This document shows, one piece after another, positions 42,901 through 54,900 of a DNA stretch of 64,000 nt. The notes under the pieces are model-generated. The model made no database searches. It saw only the letters and a program-made list of their open reading frames with translations, and was not told the DNA's origin. The position numbers and the translations under genes were made by a program. The stretch comes from Tupaia tana (Eukaryota > Chordata > Mammalia > Scandentia > Tupaiidae): assembly GCA_026018925.1 (NCBI GenBank), contig JAKSZU010000007.1, positions 95,280,001-95,344,000 on the forward strand, given 5' to 3'. Position 1 is the stretch's first letter; every line of letters begins with the position of its first letter.

Positions 42901-45900
42901 CGACTGCGGTTCGAGTCCCGGACCCGGCGGCTTAAACTCACGCCGGGCGCGTGTGCGTGCGTGCCCAAGATCCCAAGAGGAGAATGGAGGAGAAGGGATT
43001 GCGGCGTGGCCACCCCCCCTGGGGGGTGATTTCTCGCTTTCTAGCTCTCTGTCTCTCTCTGTCTGTCTGGCAAGCGCACATGCCCTATAGCAAAAACCTC
43101 TCCAAAAAAAAAAATAAAATAAAATAAAAAAATAAACTTAAGGGTGGGACCTGGAGATGGCATAATGGTTACATCTCTGGAGTCCCCCCAGTTAACCACG
43201 GCTCAAGTCTCAAACCCCACAGCTGAAAACTCATGCCAGGCGGTAGGCATGTGTGCCCAAACTCCCGAGAGGAGAAAGGAAAAGGGACTGTGGTGTGGCC
43301 ATCCGTCCTGGGGGGTGATTTCTCGCTTTCTGTCTCTGTCTCTCCAGTGAGCGCATACACCCTATACCAAAAATCTCTATATAAAAAAGTAAGGGTAATG
43401 TGTTCATTATAATGAATATCATAATAAACATGCCAAACTCATGATTTTGTGGATCTTTTTTTTAAGAGAAGGCTAAAGTAAGAAAAGAACAAACAGTGAA
43501 AATCGTCGAGGAGAGAAGGTGAAGGATGCGGCAAGAACCGTGAGGAGGAGCACGAATGCCGTCCGTGGGGAGCAGAGGACACCCACACGGAGCTTGCAGA
43601 CACGCGACACACCTGCCGGATGGGGTAGAGGGAGGCCACCCTCTGCGTGCCGCTGTAGGTCAGCCAGTTGGTGATCTCGCAGCTGCCCACCAGCCACTGG
43701 CGGCCCCGGAAGTCGTTGTGCTCACACAGCACCCAGCTGGGCCAGCAGGTGCCGGACGCAGAGAGGAACACAGACAGACAGACAGGGAGGCGCGGCTGTC
43801 AGAACAGTCCCACCTCCTGCCCCGCGCATGCTGGGACTCTGCCCGGGCGCGTCCCGAGGAGGACGGGAAGGATGGGGAGCAGACTGGGGTTTGCAGGGCC
43901 AGGCAGGGTCCTGGGAGCCGGTGCCCTCTTAGTCTGCACTCCTCCCTCTTTCCTGGCTCGGTGGGGGTGCAGCGAGGTGGCGACAGGGGGAGGCCAGGAA
44001 CCCGGGCGCCCACACACTCACGCTCCTCCCTTGACGCGCACGGACAGCACGTGGTTGTTGAAACCCTCGGCCTGCAGGCTCCGCTCCGCCCTGCTCAGCT
44101 CGATCTCCTTCCCCTCGAAGCACTCCAGTCCGTACAGGAAAATGGAAGGCTCTGAAAAGTGCTGGGGACGGGGTGAGGGACGGTAAGGCCACAGCGCTCC
44201 AGGTCCTCGCGAGTGCCACAGTCCAGACACCTGACCCCAGTCTGGACCTCAGGGCATCTTCCCTCTGGAGCCCCTACGGGGCGCAGGGCACGGTCAGCCA
44301 GTCAGCCCAGCCGGTGTCCTCCAGATCCTCAGGTGCAACAGGTGCCAGGCGAGGCCCCGGTTCCTCCCAAACCTCTCCAGCTCGGTACCTCTAGGAACCA
44401 ATAGGCCAGAACCCTGGGGCCACCCTAGATCTTCCCCTCTCCACCTTCGGAGGACAGTGAGCAGAACCTGGGGCTGACCGCCTGCCAGGTTCTGTGCCAA
44501 ACCCTTTGATCTCTCAACAACCCCGAGAGGCGGGCCAGGCAGGGGCACAGAGGGGATACAACCGGACCCCCGTGGGGAAGGTCCGGAGTTCCCGCCCCAG
44601 GCCCAAGTGAGTGTGTGCTCAGGACCTGGCCTGCTGAGCCCGGGGGTGATCGGGGCATGAGGACTCTGTTGGGAGTACCTGCTCCCTGTCTCTGTCTCTG
44701 TCTCTCAGAAGAAATAAATAAACAAACATTAAAAAACCCAACCCTGGACTTCCATGTGGTTGACCATGGTTTGAGTCCCAGACCTGGAGGCTTGAAACTC
44801 ATGCCAGGTGCAAGTGCGTGCCTGAAATCCTGAGATGAGTTAAAAATAATAATAATAATATATAAAATTAATAATTCTTTTTTTGGGGACCAGCAGTTGG
44901 CGTAACGACTGTCACTTAACTCCCACGTAGTCGACCACGGTTCAAGTCCCAGACCCAGTGGCTTAAACTCACACTGGGCACGTGTGTGTGCCCAAGATCC
45001 CGAGAGGAGAACAGAGAAGGGATGGCAGCATGGCCACCCCCCCTGGGGGGGGTGATTTCTCGCTTTCTGTCTCTCTATCTGTCTCTGTCTTTCTGACAAG
45101 CACACACGCCCTATAGCAAAAAACCTCTCAAAAAGAAAAAAAATTCTTTTTTAAAAATGTCAAAAACAAAACCTAGAACATTAAACAGGCTTTGAAGCCC
45201 TGAGTCAAGGGGACCTAGGGTGGTTCTGCAGAAGACTGGATTAAACATGCCCGCTCCCACCACAAGCCCACCGACAGTGGCCCACAGAGAAGAGGCTCCG
45301 TGCCCAGGGCCCTGCTGAGCTGGACGGGGCACTCACCAGAGGCACCTTCTGCAGAGAACCCAGGACTGTGGAGGCGAGGCAGCCCATGGCCGTGAGCGTG
45401 GGGAACTCGCCCTCAGAGAGAATGTGCTGGTCCCCCTCGAAGTTCTTCTCATCATACAGGATCCAGCTGGGGAAGGAGAGGGGGGACATGAGGGGCGCCC
45501 GAGCCTGCTCCATCCTCGGCCGGCCCAGGCTCCTTGAGACCCAGGAGCTGGACGCACACTTGATGGTATTCCCCGCGCAGGGAGGTCAAGGGCCAGACAG
45601 CGCAGCAGGGAGTAAGGACAGGCCTAAGAGAGGACTGAGTGGACCCTGCTCCTCTGAGGAGGGGGATTTGGCAACATCAAGCAAAACTCTGTAGATTAAT
45701 CAGCAATTCCCTATCTAGCAGTCATCCCAAGCACACCCTTCAAGAACGTTGAAATAACACATTCACGTGGCCACTGGTTACCATGGCAATGGAGAAGGGT
45801 GGAAGCAGCCTGAATGTCCATCCAATCGCAATGGGGTTGGTTGAATAAACTAACAAAAGAGTTTAATGTAGCAAAAAGGAACCAGGGAGGGGACCAGCAG

Positions 45901-48900
45901 GTGGCATGGTGGTTAAGGCGCTGGACACTACCACATAGGCGATTGAGGTTCAAATCCTGGACCCAGTGGCTTGCTTTCTCACTTTCCCTCTCTTTCTCTC
46001 TCTCTCTCTGTCTCTCTCTGGTCAAATTAAAATAAAATGAACGCATAAATAAAATTAAATAAATAATTATTTAAAGAAAAAGAAGAAAAGGGACCAGGGA
46101 GATTTTACAAGGATATAAAGTGAACATAAAATTAAGTGAAAAAACCAAGGGCACAGCACTTTTTAGTATGTTTGCTCTTAAAAAGTTGAGATATAGGGAC
46201 CACCAGGTGGTGTGGTGGTTAAGGTGTTGGACACTCCCACATGGCTGACCACGGTTCAAGTCCTGGATCTGGTGGCTTGAGGTCTCACTTTCTCTCTCTT
46301 TTTGTGTCTCTCTCTGGTCAAATTAAAATAAATAAGTAAATAAATAAATAAAATTAAATAAATAATTCTTTAAAAAAAAAAAGGAAAGAAAAAAAATGTT
46401 GAGCTATAATTCACCCTGTGAGGGCTGGCCATGGCTTAGTGAGCACTTAAGGGAGCTGAATACCATATGGCTGACCACAGTTTGAGTCCTGGTCCTGGTG
46501 GCTTGAAAAACATGCCAGACCCATGTGTATGCATGCCTAAAATGGAGAAATGGAGAAGGGATTGTGGTGTGACCACATCCTACTGGGGGTACTTCCCTCT
46601 CACTCTCTCTCCAACTCTCTGAAGAGTGCATGCACCCTCTGGCAATTAAAAAAAGTTCACCCCTTTAAAGTGTGCAATTCTTGGGACCAGCAGTTAGTGT
46701 AATGGCTATGTCTCTGGACTCCCATGTAGCCGACCATGGTTCAAGTCCCGGACTTGGTAGTTTAAACTCACACCGGGCGCATGTGCGTGCGTGCCCAAGA
46801 TCCGGAGAGGAGAATGGAGGAAAAGGGACTGCAGTGAGTGTGGCCATCCCCCCTGGGGGGTGATTTCTCGCTTTCTGTCTCTCTGTCTCTATCTTTCTGG
46901 CCAGCACACGTGCTCTAGAGCAAAAACCTCTCAAAAAAAATAAATAAATAAAAGTGTGCAATTCTTTTTTTTTAATCATTAATTTTTTTTTTGCAACTCA
47001 GTGACTTTAAGTATATTCACCAGGTTGTAGTATGCTTCCTCTTGTATGAGAAAATGGGGCAGAGGGGAAACAAATATATCTGGGTTCCATAGCTGTACGT
47101 AAGCTTGTGAGTGTATTTTTTTTTATCTTCAAACATAAATAATGGATGGGCCAGGAGGTGGCATGGTAGTTATAGGACTGAATCCCACATGGCTGACTCC
47201 ATGGTTCGAGTCCCAGACCTGCAGGCTTAAATACACGCCAGGAGCATGTGCATGTATGCCCAAAAACTCCAGAGGAAGATAGAGAAGGGACCATGGACCA
47301 TCCCCCCCGACCCCGGGGGGAGCGATTTCTCTTCCTCTGTATCTCTCTCACAAAAACCTTAAAAAGAAAGAAAGAAAGGAAGAAAGAAAGAAAGGAAAGA
47401 AGAAAGGAAAGAAGAGGAAAAACCACACACACACACAAATGATTCTCTAGGGGTCAGCAGGTGGCGTGGTGGTGAAGGCACTAGACGCCCACGTGGTTGA
47501 CCAGGGTTCCAGTCCTGCTTCTGGTAGCTTGAAACTCACACACTCGTGTGGGTGCGTACCCACAATCCTAAGAGGAGAAGGGAAGAGAAGGAACTGCAGT
47601 AGGCCATCCCCCAGGGGTGATTTCTCTCTGTATGTTTCTCGTTTTTCTCTAGCAAGCGCATACACTTTTTTTTTTATTAAATATATCTTTATTTTTTTTC
47701 GATCTACGTTATGTCATTCTTTTTAAAACATTTTTATTATTAATTTTAATTATTATTTATATATTTAATCACTATACATCATTTAGATTGCAGAGACTTT
47801 ACCCAGCATGATATACACCTCAGTCCAGCCCAGTAGCGAGTATATGCATGTCCTCATCAACAAATAATAAGCCATATCTGTGTCCCACAAATGCACATAC
47901 ACTTTATAATAAAAATCTCTAAAAAAAAAATTCTCTATAAGGGGAGAAAGAGGGAAAGGTGGCAGAACCAGATACAGAAGCTTTGGAACTGTTACAAATG
48001 GAATGTTGATCTCCCCAAACTCATGCTGAAGCCCTACTCTCCCAATGTAATGGCTTTTCCCCCCGCTTTGGAGAGGTTTTTGCTATAGGGCGTGTGCGCT
48101 CGCCAGAAAGACAGAGAGAGACAGACAGACAGAAAGTGAGAAATCACCCTGGGGGAGGATGGCCACAACGCAATCCCTTCTCCTCCATTCTCCTCTTGGG
48201 ATCTTGGGCACGCACGCACATGGGCCCAGCGTGAGTTTAAACCACCGGGTCTGGGATTCGAACCATGGTCACCTACATGGGAGTCCAGCGACACAGCCAT
48301 TAAGCCAACTGCTATTCCCTGTAATGGCATTTAAGGGTAGGGCCTTGGGAGTAATTAGGTTTAGACGAGATCACGAGAGTGAGGCCAACCCTGCTGTGAG
48401 ACGGATGTCCTTTAAAGAGGAGAAAGAGACAGGAGATCACACGCGCTGTCTTTCCATTATGTGAGGGCACAGAGAGAAGATGACCTCTCGCAAGCCAAGA
48501 AGAGGGCCAGATTAGGCAGCACCTTGACTTTGACCTCCCCAGCCTGCAGAACTACAGAAAATAAATTTTTATTGTTTAAGCTAAAAGAAAGTTCAGTCTA
48601 TGATATTTTTTTTATAGCAGACTGAGCTAAGACAAGAACCACACAAACACTTCATGTAATTAAAAAACAGGTGTGGGGACCAGCAGATAGTATAATGGTT
48701 ATGTCGCTGGACTCCCACATAGTCAGCTGCAGTTTGAGGCCCAAACCTGGTGGCTTTAAACTCATGCTGGGTGCATGTACCTGCATGCCCAAGATTTCTC
48801 ACTTTCTGTCTCTCTGTCTCTCCAGCAAGCACACACACCCTACAGCAAAAATACCTCTCTAAAAAAAAAAAAAAAAAAAAAAAAAAGTGCATGAGGGTCA

Positions 48901-51900
48901 GCAGGTGGCATGGTAGTTAAGTGCTGGACTCCCCCTAGGTTGACCATGGTTCAAGTCCCAGACCTAGCAACCTGCTTTCTCACTTTCTCTCTCTTGCTGG
49001 CTCTCTGTCTCTCTTTGGAAAGCGCACATACCCTATAGAAAATTTTTAAATAATGACAACAATAATAAATGCAGGGGCTGGCAGGTGGCGAGGTGGCTAA
49101 GGGCGCTGGATTCCACATGGCCAACCACAGTTCAAGTCCCAGACTTAGCTTGCTTTCTCCCTTTCTCTTCCTCTCTCTCACTGGTCAAATTAGATAAAGG
49201 ATAATAACAAATGGAATTAAATAAGTAAATAACTTTAAAAAATAATAAATACAATGAAATAAATCATTTTAAAGAGATTTTTGCTATAGGGCACATGTGC
49301 TCACTGAGAGACATAAAGTGAGAAGTTACCCTCAGGGGGAATGGCCACGCTACAATCCCTTCTCCTGGGACACACATGCATACGCGCCTGGTCTGAGTTT
49401 CAAGCCACTGGGTCTGAGACCTGAACCATGGCCGACTATGTGGGAGTATAACGATGTAACCAATACACCATCTGCTGGTCTCTAAATAAACAATTAAAAA
49501 ACAAAAACATGTGTGTGTATGGGTGGGACAATCCCATGCCCTAGTGATTAAGGGAGTCAGATCCCACATGGCCAGCCAGGTGGTTTGAATCCTGGCCCCA
49601 GCAGCTTGAGAAGCATGCCAGGCGTGTGTGTGCGTGTGTGTGTGTGTGCCCCAAATCTCAAGGCATGGAGAAATGGCGACGGGATTGCGGCGGGGCCACT
49701 CCCCAAAGCACCAGAAAGGTGCTTTCTCCCTGTCTCTCTCTACCTCTCTGGGGAGTATGTACACCCTTGACAAAATTAACAAACAAACGGGGGTGGGGGG
49801 CGGTAGGTGGCATGGTGGTTAAGGTGCTGGACATGGCCGGCCATGGTTCACATCCTGGACCTGGTGACTTTCTTTCTCACTCTCCTCTCTCTCTCTGGTC
49901 AAACTGAATAATAATAATAAATAAATAAAATTGAGTAAATAATTCTTTGGGGCCGGCAGGTAGCGTGATGGTTACAGGCACTGGACTCCCACATGGTCAA
50001 CCACAGTTCAAGTCCCAGACCTGGTGGCTTGCTTTCATGTGCTCTCTCTCTCTCTCTCTCTCTCTGTCCCCATCTGGTCAAGTTAAAAAAATAAATAAAG
50101 TTAAATAAAATAATCCCTTTAAAAAAGAATTATTTAAAAAACAAACAAACAAACACGGGTCCAGGTGGTGACGCAGTGGTAAATGCCACTAGACCCACAT
50201 GGGAACGGTGCCCACCTTTCCTGGGTGTGGAAGGCACGCGCACGCATGACCACAAGCCGGGCTGGCTGAGAGTGAGGTGGGGACAGTGCCAAGTTCCTGT
50301 TGGGGGTGTTGATCTTTCTATGGAAGAAATAAACTTTTTTGTTTTTAATAGAGAGAGTTTTGCCATAGGGAGAGTTTTGCCATAGGACTCATGCACTCAC
50401 CAGGGAGAAAGAAAGAGGCAGAAAGCAAGAAATCACCCCCAGGGAGGATGACCACCCTGTAATCCCTTCTCCTCCATTCTCCTCTCAAGATTTTGGCCAC
50501 ACATGCACAAGTGCCTGGTGTGAGTTTGAAGCCCCTGAGTCTGGGACTCAAACCACAGTCAGCCATGTGGGAGTCCAGGGATGTAACCATTACGCCATCT
50601 GCTGGTCCCATAAATAAACTTTAAAAAATGCCTTTAAAAGGAAATAAAAATGAAAAACAGCGGCCAGCAGGCGGTCTGGTGGCTGAGGTGCTGGATCACA
50701 TATGGCCAACTCCACAGTCTGAGTTCCACAACTGGTGGCGTGGGAGACATGCCAGGCACGTCTGTGTGCATGACCAAAACCGCAAGAGGAGGATGGAGGA
50801 GAAGGGATTGCGGCGTGGCCACCCCACCTTGAGGGTGAGCTCTGTTTCTCTCTCTTTCTCTCTCTCTGTCTCTCATCTCTCTCCAGTGAGCACACGTACC
50901 CTATGGAAAATTCAGAAAGAAAAAAAAAATAAGAATTTTCCTACAAATTGAAAATAAATAATAAATGGATCTAACTGGATATCAGGTTGGTGACCTAACC
51001 ATACATACACAGAAACATGATTACAAATGCCTTAAAATCATAATATCAATAGTTTGAATGATATATGTCTAATAGGATGAAGATGAGCATCCTGAGGACA
51101 AAAAGAGCCACAAAGAAACCTTATACAACATCCAATGATTTTTTTTTTTTTTTTTGGAGAGGTTTTTGCTATAGGGTGTGTGCGCTTGCCAGAAAGACAG
51201 AGAGACAGAAAGCGAGAAATCACCCCCGGGGGGGGATGGCCACTCCGCAATCCCTTCTCCATTCTCCTCTCGGGATCTTGGGCACACACGCACACGTGCC
51301 CGGTGTGAGTTTTAAGCCACCGGGTCCAGGACGTGAACTGTGGTCGACTACATGGGAGTCCAGCGACATGGCCATTGTGCTAACTGCTGGTCCCAATATC
51401 CAATGATTTTTAACGTTCGGAGTAATATCAACATTATAATTTTGAAACACCTAGCGTGTCAATTTTTGTCTCTAAATACCATTTCCCACTAAAAGCAGCC
51501 AGGATTCCCTAGCTGATTCCAGAACTGGGGCAGGAAACATCCGACATGATGCTTGGATCAGGAAAACAAGGAAGCTAACCAAACAATCAAGGTCGTATCA
51601 AAAGGACCCAGAGACAAGCCAGAGGAGGTCTCGTTGGCTAAAGATGAAGCAATGTGAACACACAAGAGAAGAGTGACTGCCATGGCCTAAAGCACATACA
51701 ATCGTACATAAAACCCGTAAGTTCACAATACGTAAGGAGAATTTCAGCGTCAGATTTAGAGAGTGCTCGGCCACCCATCAGGAAATCACTCAATATTTTG
51801 GAACTTGATAAAGAAAAGGGGTTGCTCCGCCTCGCGCGCCGGCGCCTGCGCCGCCCAGGGGTGGGGGGGCTCCGCCTCGCAGCCGGGCCTGCGCAGACGG

Positions 51901-54900
51901 GTCCGCACAGCCGGGGCTCTGCCTCGCGTGCCGCGGCTCGAACCGCCCGGCCCCCACTGCCTCTCCGGCGCTGGGTGTGTCCTGCGCTCGGCACCAACGC
52001 GGGCCGGCGGCGCGGACTGGCCGAGCTCGCCGTCCTTCCTTTCTCAGGCCGGGCAGGCGAGGGCGGGGGGGTGGCGCTGGATCCCGCGCATGTTCGCGCG
52101 CTCGGGGCTGGCGTGCGGCCGCCGGACCTGTGCATGGCTGTCGGGCCTGTGCGTGGCCGCTGGGCCTGCAGCTGTGTGTGGCCACAGGGCCCGAGCGTGG
52201 TCGCCGGGCCTGCGCCTGAGCGTGGCTGCTGGGCCTGCACGTGGTTGCCGGACCAGCGTGTGACCGCCGGGCCTGCGCGTGGCCCCTGGGCATGCACGTG
52301 GCCACCGGGCCTGAGCATGGCCACCGGGCCTGAGCGTGGCTGCCAGGCCTGAGTGTGGCCGCTGGGCCTGCACCTGCACGTGGCCACAGGCCCTGCGCGT
52401 GGTCGCTGGCTTAGCGCGTGGCCGCTGGGCCCGCGCGTGGATGCCGGGCCTGCGCCTGCGCGTGGCGGCCAGGCCTGCGCATGGCCCCCGGGCCTGAGCG
52501 TGGCTGCCGGGCCTGCACGTGGTCCCCAGGCCTGCGCGTGGCTGCCGGGCCTGCGTCTGCGTGTGGCCGCCGGCCGCGGGCGGCAATCTGAAGCCGAAAA
52601 CTAGGACTGAGAACTTGCAGCTACAAGCAACAGAAAGAAACTTTAGCTGTCTTAAACCAATTGAGAAATATATTGTATGGGAGGATTTTCCCTGCCTATG
52701 GACAGTGAGAAGATGATGGTTGCCAGCTCTGCATTACCTCAGGGAAAAGCAAGAACTACTCCACCATTCTTAGGGAAGCCAGATACCCGAGGATGACTCA
52801 CACTGCAGATCCCCACAACACCATTCCCGGTAATAACAAGATGGATACTGTGCCGCATCAACTGATAATCATCTCTGCTTTCCAGAGCCGCTTTCCTGAG
52901 ACTGTATTCCATGGAGATTCACTTGCAGTTGCGGAACTGCACAAGACCCACCCTGAATCCAACCCTGAATGGAATCTATGCTCCCTGTTGTTAAAAACTT
53001 TGTGAGCTGATGATTGAAAAAAAAAAAAATTGAAAGAACCGAAGGGTATGATGGCAGGGAAGGCAACTGCAGATACTAGAGACAGTATGGGAGAGGTAAT
53101 GGGAGTGAGTGGTTGAGGACGGAGGGGAAGGATTCAGGGAACAAACAACACACTTGGGGGACTCAGGAGTGAAAAGTTGTCTGTTGATGATGATGTATAT
53201 GGTGATGTCATTGTTTTGACTGATGTGCACTATATTCATGTGGGGAAAAACCATGTTGTACACGGTAAAGAGGTGCAATGATTGAATGTGAATATAGAAA
53301 GAGAAAAAAAAGAAATGGCAGAGGGTGAGAAGTAGGGAATCAAGCGGGGGGAAAGAAGTAAAATACGTAAGAAACGAGGAATGAAAAATTATTTGTTGAA
53401 GATAACATGTATGGTAATATCTTTAAATAAAAAAAAAAGAAAAGAAAAGAAAAGGGGTCAACACCGGTCTTAGAAAACAATCAAACTGCCTTCTGGTACA
53501 AACTATTTTAGGTAACCAAATACTGAAAAGGGAATACTTTGGGCAGGCAGGTGGTGTGGTGGTTAAGGGTGCTGGACTCCCACATGGCCAACTGCGGTTT
53601 GAGTCCTGGACTTGGCAGCTTGCTTTCTCTCTCTCTCTCTCCCACTCTGTTCCTCTCTGGTCAAATTAAAACAAATAAAGATAAATAAAATAATTCTTAA
53701 AAAAATAAAATAAAGAGGGGCCAGCAGTTGGCATAATGGCTATGTCACTGGACTCTCATGTAGTCGACCATGGTTCAAATCCCGGACCTGGTGGCTTAAA
53801 CTCAAGCCAGGCGTGTGTGCATGTGTGCCCAAGATCCTGAGAGGAGAATGGAGAAGGGATTGCGGCGTGGCCATCCCCTCTGAGGAAGGGTGGTTTCTCG
53901 CTTTCTGTCTCTCTGTCTCTCTCTTTCTGGTGCGCGCACGTGCCCTATAGCAAAAACCTCTCCAATAAATAAATAAATAAGAAAAGGGAATACTTCTTAT
54001 AGAAGTATTCTAGCTAAAGTGTGTAGAAAGCGTAACAAACAGGGGCCAACAGGTGGCGTGGTGGTTAAGAGTGCTGGACTCCCACATGGCCAACCACAGT
54101 TTGAGTCCCAACCTGGTGGTTTGCATTCTCACTTTCCCTCTCTCTCACTCTGTCCCTCTCTGACCAAATTGACGTTAGTTAATTAATTAATCAATTAATT
54201 AAAAAAGGAGTAACAAACATTAGAAAATCATGTTGTAATCTTTAAAGAAATAACGAGTCTAGACAATTATCACCACTGGATGGTAAAATCATTAGGGGAA
54301 GGATAAATGGGAGTTCTTATAATATAGGACTCTTAATATTATTATAAATAAGGTCAGCAGACATCACGTGGGAATGGGAAGTACATGACACCTCCTGCCA
54401 AGCTGCCTAGCCAGCGAAACAAAGCCTGATTAGCCTGATCTAGCCAAGAATGGAAAGGACCAAATATGACCAAAAGCATTGTGTGGCCCTTACTTGAATC
54501 CTGAAAAACACAAGGTTATTTCATAAAAGCATTTCTGAGACAACAGGATAAATGTGAACAGGGACTGATTATTTAGGTAGTATTAACGATTTATTGCTTA
54601 TTTTATTAGATGTGATAACTGCTTGTGACTAAATGGGAAAGAAGTCCTTTCTTTTTAGAGATACATAGTCAATGTTAACTGGTGAAATAATGTGTACGGT
54701 CGGGGATTCAAAATACTCCATTTTAGGGGCCAGCAGGTGGCATGGTGGTTAAGGGTGCTGGTACTCCCACATGGACGACTGCGGTTTGAGTCCCAGACCC
54801 GGCAACTTGCTTTCTTCCTCTCTTGCTTTGTCCCTCTCTGGTCAAATTAAAATAAATAAAGTAAAATAAAATAATAATTTTTAAAAATTACTCCACTTAA

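Noticed and set aside
51654-52352. 232-codon plus-strand frame across the VNTR and overlapping antisense frames
   Set aside because: The frame runs through the retroposon junction, and the 19-bp unit is not a multiple of three, so codon use is a by-product of GC content.
51823-52600. CpG-rich block as a CRYBG2 alternative promoter
   Set aside because: It is contained in a retroposed insert with target duplication; no adjoining exon in phase was found. Promoter activity remains possible but unsupported.
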